Source: Salinigranum rubrum (GTDB taxonomy: Archaea > Halobacteriota > Halobacteria > Halobacteriales > Haloferacaceae). Taken from it: DNA of 64,000 nucleotides. Location: NCBI RefSeq assembly GCF_002906575.1, contig NZ_CP026309.1:1364001-1428000 (forward strand), given 5' to 3'. The notes beneath the pieces are model-generated. The model was given only the letters and a program-made list of their open reading frames with translations. It searched no databases and had not been told where the DNA came from. A program made the translations under genes and the position numbers. This document shows, piece by piece, positions 17,977 to 26,616 of this stretch (positions are counted from its first letter, which is position 1; each line of letters starts with the position of its first letter).

Positions 17977-18765
17977 ATGAACGCTTCCGACTCGGACTCC
18001 GGCGCCCGGGACGTCCTCGTCGTCGGCGGCGGCGTCGCCGGCCTCACCGCGGCGACGTTCACCGCCCGCGCCGGTCTCGACACGCTCGTGCTGAACGGCG
18101 GCGAGTCCATCCTCCGCAGAAACGCCCACCTGGAGAACGTCCCCGGCTGCCCCGCCGGGGTCAACCCGAGGCTGTTCGCCGGCCTCCTCGAAGAGCAGGC
18201 CGCGCGGAACGGCGTCGCCGTCGCGCCGGGAAGAGTCGTCCGCGTCGACCCCCGCGACTCGGGGTTCGTGGTGACGACCGCCGCGGGCGACGCGTACGAG
18301 GCACGGTACGTCGTCGCCGCCTCGTGGAGCGACGCCTCGTACCTCCCCGACGACGTCTCCTGTCGAACTGCCGGCTCGAAGACGTACGTCGACGAGGACG
18401 GCGTCGGTCGGATCTCGGTCGCCGGCCTCTACGCCGCCGGCCGGCTGAGCGAGCAGTACCACCAGGCGGTCGTCGCCGCGGGCCACGGGGCGGCGGTGGG
18501 AATCACGCTCCTCCACGACTCCGGAACCCCGTTCTACAACGACTGGGTCACGCCCGACGGCTACTTCACCGAGCGAGGCAGGGAGGTACCGCCGGGGTGT
18601 GAGGAGATAGACGCCGCCGAGCAGGCGCGGCGGCAGGCCGAGTCGCGGGAACTGATGCGCGACCGCTTCGCCAACCCCCACCCCCAGACCCAGCGGACCC
18701 ACCCCTCGCTCGTCGACGACGAACGGGGGAGAGTCGACGAGTCGTGGGAGGTCGGAGACGACTGA
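17977..18765 (+). CDS. Thioredoxin-reductase-like FAD protein lacking the NADPH domain
   Basis: A 262-residue flavoprotein. The FAD-binding DVLVVGGGVAGLTAATFTAR motif is at residues 12-31, and the second FAD segment DEDGVGRISVAGLYAAGRLSE followed by the AAGHGAAVG helix is intact. The intervening NADPH-binding domain with the redox CxxC of thioredoxin reductase is missing; the frame passes directly from VVAASWSDASYL to the C-terminal FAD half. A hydrophilic tail of about 60 residues follows. It could be an oxidase-like or sensory flavoprotein using another electron partner. ATG 17977 is the first Met in the conserved region. Confidence 0.75.
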   Translation: MNASDSDSGARDVLVVGGGVAGLTAATFTARAGLDTLVLNGGESILRRNAHLENVPGCPAGVNPRLFAGLLEEQAARNGVAVAPGRVVRVDPRDSGFVVTTAAGDAYEARYVVAASWSDASYLPDDVSCRTAGSKTYVDEDGVGRISVAGLYAAGRLSEQYHQAVVAAGHGAAVGITLLHDSGTPFYNDWVTPDGYFTERGREVPPGCEEIDAAEQARRQAESRELMRDRFANPHPQTQRTHPSLVDDERGRVDESWEVGDD

Positions 18766-18794
18766 GATCCCGCAGGAGCGTTCAACTGAGCGAT

Positions 18795-19999
18795 TCACGC
18801 CAGCGCGACGACGCGCCCGGAATCGGTGCCGACGTAGACTCGACCCCCGGCCGCCGCGAGTCGCTCAGCCCTCCCCTCGACCTCCCACTGCCACAACCCC
18901 TCGCCGGTGTCGACGTCGAGCGCCCGCACCACCTCGTTCCGCGCCAGTTCCGCCGGCGACCCCGCGACGAGGACGACGTCGCCGGCGACGACCGGTTCGC
19001 GGACGTACTGGTCGAACTCCCGTCTCCACTTGACCGCGCCGTCGGCGACGTCGCATGCGAGAACTGTCGAGGGCTCCTCGCCCGCCGAGACGACGACCGT
19101 TCCCCCGGGCGTCACCGCGAGCGCGCGTCCGGTCCCCGGGACGCGCTGCCGCCAGGCGGGCGTTCCGTCCCGCTCGAAGGCCCACAGGGTCGTTGTCCCC
19201 TCGTCGAAGGACGGTTCGCGGTCGGCGACGACGAGTCTGTCTCCGGCGACGGCGGGCCACGAGCAGAACACCGGCCCCCGCCCTTCCCACGCCACGCGTG
19301 GTGTGGGGTCTACGACTCGGTTCACGCTCGACCGCCGTTCGTACGCGTACAGCGGCCCGGGACTGCCGACGTACAGCCGCCCGTGTGCGACGGCGGGATA
19401 CACCCAGCCGAGGCCGCCGGGCGAGCGCGTCCAGCGGTGTGCACCCTCGTCCCTCCCGAACCCCGCGAGCCCGCCGTGGTAGCCCAGAACGAGCGCCGAA
19501 TCCGTCACCTGCAGCCCGTATCCCCTGACGGGGTCGCCGAGTTCGTCCGCGACGGCTCGTGACCACTGGCGTCCCCCTCGACGTCGAACGCCCGAAGCCG
19601 TTCGCTGTCGACCGTGTAGAGCGCCTCCGCCGAGCGGCACGCGAGCCGTCGGCTGGCCGGGACCATCGACTGGTCGTCCCCCGCGGTCGTCCAGCGACGG
19701 GTGCCGGTGGCGGCGTCGAGTGCGACCGTCTCGGTGGGACGGGTCGCGTAGACGGTCTCGCCGACGACGAGGACGTCGTCGACCGGTCCCCGATCCGTGG
19801 CGCGCCACGCGACGCTGGGCGACTCACGGGTCGGGGTCGCCTCGGGTGCACACGCGGTGTTCGTCGGTCCGCGTCGGGTTGTCGGCCACTCGCCGGCCGC
19901 GGGGTCCTGGGCGCTGAACGCCGGAGAGGAGAGACAGCCGGCGAGGGTAGTGAGACCGGCGAGGCCACCGGCCCGAAGGAGCGTGCGGCGAGAGGGCAT
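18795..19999 (-). pseudogene. PQQ-binding-like beta-propeller repeat lipoprotein (frame broken at 19573-19577)
   Basis: After repair the protein has 401 residues. It starts with a Tat-type signal and lipobox (MPSRRTLLRAGG...LAGC, Cys at 22), so it should be exported folded and lipid-anchored. Repeated blades contain A/V-LDxxTGxxxW signatures (VALDAATGTRRWTTAG, RALDVDTGEGLWQWEVEG), the PQQ-dehydrogenase-like/BamB propeller. No catalytic residues of quinoprotein dehydrogenases are evident, so a binding or scaffold role is likelier. The break is in CCCCC at 19573-19577; one added base joins FDVEGG to RQWSRAVADEL. Confidence 0.82.
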
Positions 20000-20107
20000 C
20001 GGGTCGAGAGAGCGGACCCGTCGGCATGTGCCTTGTCCTCCCTTTGTCTCTCCTCACCCCCGACTGACCGGACGGCTTTTACTTTCCACGGGTGCATTCG
20101 GAGGTGA

Positions 20108-21277
20108 ATGCTCGAAGGAGTCAACGTCGCCCTCGGTGTCTCGGGCTCTATCGCGGCCGTGAAGTGCGTCGAACTCGCACACGAACTCCGGCGACACGGC
20201 GCGTCGGTCCGTGGGGTGATGACTCCCGCCGCGCGAGGAATCATCCACCCCTGGGCGCTGGAGTTCGCCACCGAGCGCGACGTCGTCACCGAGATCACGG
20301 GGCGCGTCGAGCACGTCGAACTCTGCGGGCGCGAGGGCTGGGCAGACGTCCTCCTCCTGGCGCCGGCGACCGCCAACACCGTCGGAAAGGTCGCCAGCGC
20401 CGTCGACGACACGCCCGTGACGACCTGTGCGACGACGGCGCTGGGTGCCGGCGTCCCAGTCGTCTGCGCGCCGGCGATGCACGAACCGATGTACGACCAC
20501 CCGGGCGTCCTCGACGCGCTCGGCGGGTTGGAGGCGTGGGGCGTCGAGTTCGTCGACCCTCGCATCGAGGAGGGGAAGGCGAAGATTGCCACCGAGGCGG
20601 CCATCGTCACGGGCGTCGCCCGCGCGCTCTCGGAGAAACCCCTCGACGGGAGACACGTCGTCGTCACCGCGGGCGCGACTGCCGAACCCGTCGACCCCGT
20701 CCGCCTGCTGACGAACCGCTCCTCGGGAAAGATGGGTCGGGCGCTCGCGCGCGCCTGTCACGTCCGGGGCGCGACCGTGACGCTCGTTCACGGCACCGGG
20801 AGTTCCAGACCAGACATCGACGCCCACTACGCGGACGTCGAGTGGGTCGAGTCCGGCGCGGAGATGCTCGACGCGACGCTCGACGCCTGCGACGACGCGG
20901 ACGCGCTCGCGTCGGCGGCGGCCATCTCCGACTTCACGGTTTCGAGAGAAGAGGAGAAGATCCGGTCGGGCGAGGCACGGACGCTCGAACTCCTCCCCGC
21001 GCCGAAGCTCATCGACTCGGTTCGGGAGGCGTCCCCCGACCTCCCCATCGTCGGGTTCAAAACGGAGACCAGCGGCGACGACGAGGCCATGGTCGAGGAA
21101 GCACGACGCGTCATGGACCGTGCGGGCCTCGCGTTCGTCGTCGCCAACGACGCGAGCGTGATGGGGGCAGAGGAGACGCGGGCGCTTCTCGTCGGGGAGG
21201 AGTCCGAACCGTTCGCCGGGTCGAAACTGGCGCTCGGCGAGCGAATCGCCGACGAACTGGTCGGGGTTCTCCAGTAA
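20108..21277 (+). CDS. coaBC: Bifunctional phosphopantothenoylcysteine decarboxylase/phosphopantothenate-cysteine ligase
   Basis: A 389-residue fusion. Residues 1-180 are the FMN-dependent CoaC decarboxylase (NVALGVSGSIAAVKCVELAH, the active-site His region, and PAMHEPMYDHP). Residues 185-389 are the CoaB ligase (VVVTAGATAEPVDPVR, NRSSGKMG, AAAISDFT and a VVANDAS motif). The enzyme makes 4'-phosphopantetheine for coenzyme A from phosphopantothenate, Cys and CTP/ATP. A TATA-like CTTTTACTTT lies about 25-35 bp before the ATG. It is monocistronic and divergent from the propeller lipoprotein. Confidence 0.95.
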   Translation: MLEGVNVALGVSGSIAAVKCVELAHELRRHGASVRGVMTPAARGIIHPWALEFATERDVVTEITGRVEHVELCGREGWADVLLLAPATANTVGKVASAVDDTPVTTCATTALGAGVPVVCAPAMHEPMYDHPGVLDALGGLEAWGVEFVDPRIEEGKAKIATEAAIVTGVARALSEKPLDGRHVVVTAGATAEPVDPVRLLTNRSSGKMGRALARACHVRGATVTLVHGTGSSRPDIDAHYADVEWVESGAEMLDATLDACDDADALASAAAISDFTVSREEEKIRSGEARTLELLPAPKLIDSVREASPDLPIVGFKTETSGDDEAMVEEARRVMDRAGLAFVVANDASVMGAEETRALLVGEESEPFAGSKLALGERIADELVGVLQ

Positions 21278-21316
21278 GACGAAGACGGCGCTGTCGACTC
21301 TCTCGGTAGCCGACGA

Positions 21317-21355
21317 GTCTCGGTGGGCGTGTTGCATACCGCGCGTACATCTACC
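21317..21355 (+). repeat. Imperfect direct repeat flanking the FkbM gene, left copy
   Basis: About 29 of 39 bases align without gaps to 22575-22612, with shared blocks GTCTC, GTGG, CGT and TGCATAC. The two copies bracket the FkbM gene and its tandem-repeat promoter. Similar fragments occur in other intergenic spaces here, so the pair may be a short dispersed element rather than a duplication made on insertion. Confidence 0.4.
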
Positions 21356-21554
21356 ACGCTGTCCCGCTCTTCGCCGAGCGATTGGTAGCGCGCTGACCGT
21401 GGGTGTCCGCGTGCTCGCGTATACGGTGTCGACTGGGTTACGCCATCCGATCTGATATTCCGTCCCTTCGTCAACCGTCTCTTGATCATCCCCACCGCTC
21501 TCGATTTCTTCGACGTCGGCGAGCCCCGGTTCGCCGCGGTCGCTCTCCCTTGAC

Positions 21555-22361
21555 CTACCCGCCGCTTGAACCGTCGGCCTTTCCTACGAGAAACGTCTCT
21601 CCCTTCCCCTGCCGGACAGTAACCTCCGTGACAGAGAACCCGTGGGACACGAGTTCATCCCGGACGTCCGACACCGATACCCCCTGTGCCCGGAGTCGAT
21701 CCGCGTGCGTTTCACAGTAGACCATCCGACAGTCGGAGCGCGATAACGCCGACTCCAACCCCCTGAGAACTTGGTATTCGGCGCCCTCGACGTCAATCTT
21801 GAGCACCGTCGGAGCAGGGAGGTCTTCGTCGGCGATGAAGTCGTCTCCCCGAATCTTTGGAACCGTGATCGTATTGGGCCCTTCGTCACTTACTAGCGAA
21901 TGGCCGGCCGATCCGATTTTGTCTAACACGATCGACAGCTCCGAGTCCCCCGCCGAATCGGCGAGCGCGTACTCGAACACGGAGACGTCTGCTCCGTTGA
22001 GTTCGGCGTTCTCTTCCAACCGTCTGGCGTTTTGGGGATGCGGCTCGAGCGCAATCACGGGTTGCTCTACCAGGTTCGCCATCAAACAGGAATACAGCCC
22101 GGTGTTCGCCCCGATATCGTAGAACACATCGTCCCTCCGGATGCTCGAAGCGAGGTCTTCGAGGATCGGCCGTTCTGCAATCGACACGAAGTCAGACCAT
22201 TCGTTTTGTGTCGGAATCCGGAACCGCGCCCGAGCACCCGAAGCCTCAACGGCGTAGGTTTCACCCGCCAACCGGTAGCGAAGTTGCCGTTCCAGCCGGT
22301 ACAGAGGATCGATTATCGGATCAGGTCCAAGTGTTTTCACGAGTTGGCGGCCGGCGCCCAT
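21555..22361 (-). CDS. FkbM family methyltransferase
   Basis: A 268-residue SAM-dependent methyltransferase. The FkbM domain is clear: DVFYDIGANTGLYSCLMANL (SAM motif I), VIALEPHPQNARRLEENAEL (motif II acidic residue) and LKIDVEGAEYQVLRGLE. FkbM enzymes O-methylate sugars or small molecules; in haloarchaea they often sit near surface-glycan genes, but no glycosyltransferase is adjacent here. The gene lies at the left edge of an AT-richer segment, and its promoter side carries a 32-bp tandem repeat. Confidence 0.88.
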   Translation of the reverse strand: MGAGRQLVKTLGPDPIIDPLYRLERQLRYRLAGETYAVEASGARARFRIPTQNEWSDFVSIAERPILEDLASSIRRDDVFYDIGANTGLYSCLMANLVEQPVIALEPHPQNARRLEENAELNGADVSVFEYALADSAGDSELSIVLDKIGSAGHSLVSDEGPNTITVPKIRGDDFIADEDLPAPTVLKIDVEGAEYQVLRGLESALSRSDCRMVYCETHADRLRAQGVSVSDVRDELVSHGFSVTEVTVRQGKGETFLVGKADGSSGG

Positions 22362-22374
22362 ACCAGCCAGTAAT

Positions 22375-22470
22375 ATAGAAGTCTGTTATATGCGTCGATT
22401 TAAATAATAGAGGCATATTATATGAGTCGGTTTAAATAATAGAAGCATGTTACACGTGGTGATTTCAATA
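22375..22470. repeat. Three tandem copies of a degenerate 32-bp AT-rich unit
   Basis: Copies run 22375-22406, 22407-22438 and 22439-22470 with no spacer. Each begins ATAGA(A/G)G, has (G/A)TTA(T/C)A(T/C)G in the middle and ends in a (G/A)TTT(A/C)AATA block. Copies 1 and 2 differ at about six positions; copy 3 is more diverged. The array starts 14 bp upstream of the FkbM start, inside the expected promoter, and each unit carries a TATA-like TTTAAATA. Confidence 0.75.
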
Positions 22471-22574
22471 CTCTCCAAATAGCAAGAAATATTATATGAA
22501 CTCGTCTGTAGGCACCGCAGTGCTGAATACGCCTCCCTGTACTCAGCACGTCGCTTCTGACAGTGTTCGGTGAG

Positions 22575-22612
22575 GTCTCAGTGGTCGTACTGCATACAGA
22601 GCGCGTATCTAT
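22575..22612 (+). repeat. Imperfect direct repeat flanking the FkbM gene, right copy
   Basis: Partner of 21317-21355, in the same orientation. Its right end touches the stop codon of the nitronate monooxygenase gene. Confidence 0.4.
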
Positions 22613-23616
22613 CAGTCGGCTCGTTCCAGTGCCGCTAGTGCTTCTTCAGCGAGACCCGCCACGAGCTCATCTGCTGGTTGCAGTTCTTGGGTTAACCCGA
22701 CACTCTGGCCTGCATAGAGCGGTAATGCCTCTACGTCCCCACTCATCTCGGGGACTGCAAGTGAATCCTCATACCGCCGAACCGGATTACCATCACCTGT
22801 TTCCGCAACAACGTCGCCTTCTCCCGGTCGTTCCGTCGAAGGCTGTTCTGCTGCCTTCCATTCTGCGACAGTCCCGTTTTCGATTACCCGATGCGGCACG
22901 TCTGGCCACCCTTCGTCGAAAAGCGTCGAGTAAACTGTATCAGTCTCTTCCGCTTCGATCACCCGTCGTCGATACAGCCGATGGACATAGGCTTCCTCCG
23001 TTAGGAGGAACCGCGTACCGAGCCACGCACCAGTTGCGCCGAGTGTGAGTACTGCGGCGATTCCACGTCCATCTGCGATTCCCCCAGCGGCAATGACTGG
23101 TGTGTCAGGTACGGCATCAACGACACGGGGAACCAGGGGGAGTGTTGCGACTTCGCTCTGAACGTGGCCGCCTGCTTCCCATCCCTGCGCAACGATGATA
23201 TCTACACCAGCATCGACAGCATCCTTCGCCTCTGCAGCACTCCCTACTGACTGGAGAACGACCCCACCACGTGAATGGATCTGCTCGATGTATGGCGCGG
23301 CATCTCCGAACGAGAAGGAGATGATATCAATACCTTCGTCGAGACAGACCTCCACGTGGGTTTCTGTCGGGACGCTCTTCGCGTCAGAATCCGCAACAAT
23401 ATTGACACCGAAGACGCCCTCTGTCTGCTGTTTCGTTTCAGTGATCGCCTCACGAGTCACCGTTTCATCCCGCCATGTAACGGCCAGCATTCCAAGTGCG
23501 CCAGCGTTAGCAACGCTGGCTGCCAAAGCAGGACAAGTCGCACTTCCGATCGGTGCTTGAACGATGGGAACGTCAAGACCGAGAGCATCGGTAAGAGGTG
23601 TCGTCAGCTGGGGCAT
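22612..23616 (-). CDS. Nitronate monooxygenase (NMO, 2-nitropropane dioxygenase family)
   Basis: A 334-residue FMN TIM-barrel enzyme. Family hallmarks are the start VPIVQAPIGSATCPALAASV, the GWEAGGHVQ loop (AQGxEAGGH signature with the catalytic-site His), and the phosphate-binding PVIAAGGIADGRGIAAVLTLGATGAWLGTRFL strand-loop. It oxidises alkyl nitronates such as propionate-3-nitronate with O2. Codon use is less GC-biased than in flanking core genes, supporting acquisition. It lies downstream of the ArsR-like regulator on the same strand with a gap of about 120 bp. Confidence 0.88.
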   Translation of the reverse strand: MPQLTTPLTDALGLDVPIVQAPIGSATCPALAASVANAGALGMLAVTWRDETVTREAITETKQQTEGVFGVNIVADSDAKSVPTETHVEVCLDEGIDIISFSFGDAAPYIEQIHSRGGVVLQSVGSAAEAKDAVDAGVDIIVAQGWEAGGHVQSEVATLPLVPRVVDAVPDTPVIAAGGIADGRGIAAVLTLGATGAWLGTRFLLTEEAYVHRLYRRRVIEAEETDTVYSTLFDEGWPDVPHRVIENGTVAEWKAAEQPSTERPGEGDVVAETGDGNPVRRYEDSLAVPEMSGDVEALPLYAGQSVGLTQELQPADELVAGLAEEALAALERAD

Positions 23617-23740
23617 AGCGGATCAGATATGAGATATTGGTTCTTGACTCTGGTGATGAATGCGGTTATGATACTGCTCTGCGTCCGCGGTAGTTTCGCG
23701 AGAGAGTTGGGGAAATAGGACACAAGCACGAACTAGTGTT

Positions 23741-24673
23741 TCACGCTTTTTTGAAATTCTGATTGGATGCGTCACCCTCCGATACGTACGTTGTAACGAT
23801 CGAGAGGCCCTCATCGAGAGAGGCGGTGAGTGTGTCGCCGTTTTCGGTGATCGATACCTCGATTCGCCACGGATCCGCCGACTCCACGGTTGTGCAGTCA
23901 TCACTCACACACCAGTTCAGTTGCCAGTAGGACATCGTCTGGAGGTCGAGCCCGTGGTCCCGATAGAATGAAACGACTGGTGGCTGGTCGAGCAACGCCA
24001 GACCGATCGTTGAGCACAGGATATGACGACACTGGAGACACGTGTATTCGGTCCGGAGGTCGGCATCGAGACAGCAGTTCTCACCGCGGACGATTTCGGT
24101 CCGCATCTGGCCGCTGCACTCCGGACAGACCCCATCCCTAGCGAGGCTGTGGAGATGCCGAACGCGCTGGTTGAACGCTGAGAGCGTCTCGGCCTCGGTA
24201 CGACCGATCAACCCACCCGGTGGAAACGAATACTGGCCGTGCGTGCGGCCACACGTCGGACACCCGATGGCGAGCTTTTCGTCACTGTACGTTGCAACCA
24301 ACGTCGCCTCACACTGTGTGCAGTCGTCGCCAGTGTCGATCGGATCAAGATCAGGGTGGGCATTGAACGAGCCTTCCACGGCCGCCTGGACGACGCTCTC
24401 TCCGGCTGTCCGGAGTTCGTACCCATCGTCTGTTTTACGAACGAAGTGGCCCGTCAGTTGGCCCAGATGGTAGTTGAATTGGGCGGTGTTATCCGCCCCG
24501 GCGTGCTCGTAGAGGGTCGTGAAACCAACCGGGGGCTCATCGGCGTGCCAAAGGGCCTCCAGAATCGTCACCCGAATCTCGTTACCGATCAGTGAAAACG
24601 CCTCGGCAGGCCTGAGGCAGTGCTCCGATTTCTGGGCGAGTTCCATCGCCTCCAGCCTGTTCATACTCATCAT
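23741..24673 (-). CDS. ArsR-like winged-helix regulator with a Cys-rich C-terminal domain
   Basis: A 310-residue protein. The N-terminal about 110 residues form an ArsR-type winged helix (PAEAFSLIGNEIRVTILEAL, then FTTLYEHAGADNTAQFNYHL). The remainder holds several paired cysteines (CTQCEAT, GCPTCGRTH, CPECSGQ, CLQCRH), which look like zinc-ribbon knuckles of a haloarchaeal-specific sensor module. The start is the first ATG at 24673, just inside a GTG. It is divergent from the FMN reductase operon across a 160-bp AT-rich spacer, so it is the natural candidate regulator of that operon. Confidence 0.82.
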   Translation of the reverse strand: MMSMNRLEAMELAQKSEHCLRPAEAFSLIGNEIRVTILEALWHADEPPVGFTTLYEHAGADNTAQFNYHLGQLTGHFVRKTDDGYELRTAGESVVQAAVEGSFNAHPDLDPIDTGDDCTQCEATLVATYSDEKLAIGCPTCGRTHGQYSFPPGGLIGRTEAETLSAFNQRVRHLHSLARDGVCPECSGQMRTEIVRGENCCLDADLRTEYTCLQCRHILCSTIGLALLDQPPVVSFYRDHGLDLQTMSYWQLNWCVSDDCTTVESADPWRIEVSITENGDTLTASLDEGLSIVTTYVSEGDASNQNFKKA

Positions 24674-24834
24674 CACGTCTAGATCGGCAAAAAGCCTCTC
24701 TCAACCAGGTTTTTGAAATACAACTGATGTGTCGCCCCGTAATCCCGCTCTCTGCCAAAACGAATTTTTGTAAGTATCCCTGCAAAATGTCAGTGTAGAG
24801 AGCATTTTTGTGATGCCTGGGTGTATCTACAGGT

Positions 24835-25449
24835 ATGTCAGATAAAACCGAACCACGGGTCGTCGCAATCTGTGGCAGTCTGCGCGACAACAGTCGGACA
24901 CGGGTCGCACTCGGTGAAGCACTAACAGCGTCCGAAGAGGCTGGTGCGACGACAGAACTCATCGATCTACGGGACCACGAGTTGCCGAGTCTGAACGCCG
25001 TGAACAGGGACGTCCCAGGCGCCAACACGCTACGAAAGACCGTAAATCGGGCCGATAGCGTCCTGCTCGGCACTCCAAATTATCACGGGTCCTATTCGGG
25101 AGCGTTGAAGAACGCACTCGACTACTGTGGTCGCGACCAGTTCACGGGAACGACGGTCGGTCTTCTCGAGGTGGCTGCCGGAGACTTCCCAGGGTCGGCC
25201 CTCATTCATCTCCGAGCAGTAAGCCGGTCGTTGCGCGCGTGGACGCTACCCACCGAAGTCGCGATTCCGGATTCGCCCTCGGTCGTAGACGAGCGTCGGA
25301 TCACAGATTCGGACATTGCCGAGCGGATACACCGACTCGGGCAAGAACTCACGTTCTACGCCGGTATGTCGGACTACCCAGAGCAGACCAAACGGATTGC
25401 TTCTGCCGGTATCGACAGTAGGGCCACCGACTCACACATGCACAAATGA
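24835..25449 (+). CDS. NADPH-dependent FMN reductase family protein
   Basis: A 204-residue flavodoxin-like protein. The FMN phosphate loop is ICGSLRDNSRTRVALGEAL near residues 14-32, and the family motif GTPNYHGSYSGALKNALDY follows near residue 80. Such enzymes reduce free FMN or quinones and azo/chromate-type acceptors with NADPH. The first gene of a three-gene overlapping operon, it overlaps the quinone oxidoreductase by 4 bp (ATGA). Base composition is lower in GC than neighbouring core genes. Confidence 0.88.
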   Translation: MSDKTEPRVVAICGSLRDNSRTRVALGEALTASEEAGATTELIDLRDHELPSLNAVNRDVPGANTLRKTVNRADSVLLGTPNYHGSYSGALKNALDYCGRDQFTGTTVGLLEVAAGDFPGSALIHLRAVSRSLRAWTLPTEVAIPDSPSVVDERRITDSDIAERIHRLGQELTFYAGMSDYPEQTKRIASAGIDSRATDSHMHK

Positions 25450-26408
25450 AAGCGATTCAACTCCAGAAGCCCGAGGGTATCGAGACACTGACCTACGACG
25501 ATGTTCCCCGTCCCGAACCGGATCGGCACGAACTCCGCGTTCAGGTTCACGCTGCCGGAATCAATCCCATCGACTGGCTCATGTGTCGCGGTGACCTCTC
25601 ACACCTGCTCGACAGAGAGGTCCCGTGGACGCCCGGCTGGGACGTGTCAGGTGTTATCGAAGCCGTCGGAGCCAACGTAACCGGGTTCAACCCGGGCGAT
25701 ACGGTCTGCGGAATGGCACGCCTTCCCGGTGGGGGAGGGGCATTTGCCGAATACATCACGATGAGGAGCGACGAACTCACTGACAAGCCGCAGTCACTCT
25801 CTCATCTGGAAGCTGCGGGCGTTCCGATGGCGGGGCAGACTGCGTTCCACGCACTCTACGAGGAAGGTAATCTTGGTGCCGGACAGCGCGTTCTCATCCA
25901 TGCAGCCGCTGGTGGCGTTGGTCATATGGCCGCCCAGTTCGCGGCGAATACGGGCGCTCACGTGATCGGAACCGCCTCTGGACGCAACGAGGCGTTCCTC
26001 CGCGAACTCGGGGTCGACAAGTTCGTCAACTACCGTCACAAGCGATTCGAAGACGTGGTAGACGACGTCGACGTCGTCCTCGATGCCGTTGGCGGTGACG
26101 TCCTCGAACGGTCGGTCGAGATCGTCCAACCAGGGGGCATCGTCGTCACGCTTCCGGAGCCTCCCTCAGAGAGAGTTGTCGAACGATACAACGAGCACGG
26201 TGTCGACGTCAGCTTTTTCGACGCCATTCTGGATTCGGACCCGGCGACGCTTCGACGGGTCGCGGCCCACGCTGATTCCGAAGTCGTTGCACCGCGGATC
26301 AGTGGCACGTATCCACTGTCCGAGGTACAGGATGCACTCGAGCGGAGCGCAGACGGTCACGTCCGTGGCAAGCTTGTCGTCGACCTCACGGCGGACGCCG
26401 ATGACTGA
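25446..26408 (+). CDS. Zinc-free MDR NADP-dependent quinone oxidoreductase
   Basis: A 320-residue medium-chain reductase of the QOR type. Features are the GroES-like N-terminus (VHAAGINPIDWLMCRGD), no structural-zinc Cys cluster, and the NADPH-binding HAAAGGVGHMAAQFAANTGA loop near residue 155. It would carry out NADPH-linked reduction of quinones or enones. It overlaps the FMN reductase upstream (4 bp) and the broken VOC gene downstream (8 bp), so the three were co-translated. Together with the nitronate monooxygenase this suggests detoxification of electrophiles (inference). Confidence 0.9.
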   Translation: MKAIQLQKPEGIETLTYDDVPRPEPDRHELRVQVHAAGINPIDWLMCRGDLSHLLDREVPWTPGWDVSGVIEAVGANVTGFNPGDTVCGMARLPGGGGAFAEYITMRSDELTDKPQSLSHLEAAGVPMAGQTAFHALYEEGNLGAGQRVLIHAAAGGVGHMAAQFAANTGAHVIGTASGRNEAFLRELGVDKFVNYRHKRFEDVVDDVDVVLDAVGGDVLERSVEIVQPGGIVVTLPEPPSERVVERYNEHGVDVSFFDAILDSDPATLRRVAAHADSEVVAPRISGTYPLSEVQDALERSADGHVRGKLVVDLTADADD

Positions 26409-26616
26409 TAACGGATTTCAGGTCGGAGGTACTGACCACGTTGCACTGTCAGTGCTTGACCGCTACGAGGCGGCAGACTGATACAACGAGGCGCTTGGAC
26501 TTGAGATCGTCGAGGGGTTCGAACGGTGGGCGAATCTGAGTGCCTATCCGCTCATGATATCCAGCGATGGCGGTGACGCGCTGCTGGCCCTCTTCAAACG
26601 GTCCGCCTCAAACTAA
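26401..26616 (+). pseudogene. Truncated VOC/glyoxalase-family gene with in-frame stop
   Basis: From ATG 26401 the frame reads ...GGTDHVALSVLDRYEAAD, meets TGA at 26479-26481, then continues in the same frame as YNEALGLEIVEGFERWANL to a TAA at 26614-26616. The first strand (DHVALSVxD) and the W-Y-x-x-xLGLE motif are typical of vicinal-oxygen-chelate/glyoxalase proteins; the stop occupies the usual Trp position (TGG to TGA). At 72 codons it is about half normal length, with the second half of the fold missing. It is decayed, unlike the homopolymer frameshifts elsewhere. Confidence 0.75.

Noticed and set aside
15949-18765. A 938-codon open frame on the + strand covering TrkA and the SRPBCC gene
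   Set aside because: It is antisense to well-supported genes and arises from the high GC content and stop-poor antisense frames; only its end, from 17977, is a real flavoprotein.
22375-22470. CRISPR array upstream of the FkbM gene
   Set aside because: The three 32-bp units are contiguous and degenerate, with no spacers and no cas genes nearby.
22563-23048. 161-codon + strand frame opposite nitronate monooxygenase
   Set aside because: It is antisense to a complete enzyme gene and shows no motif of its own.
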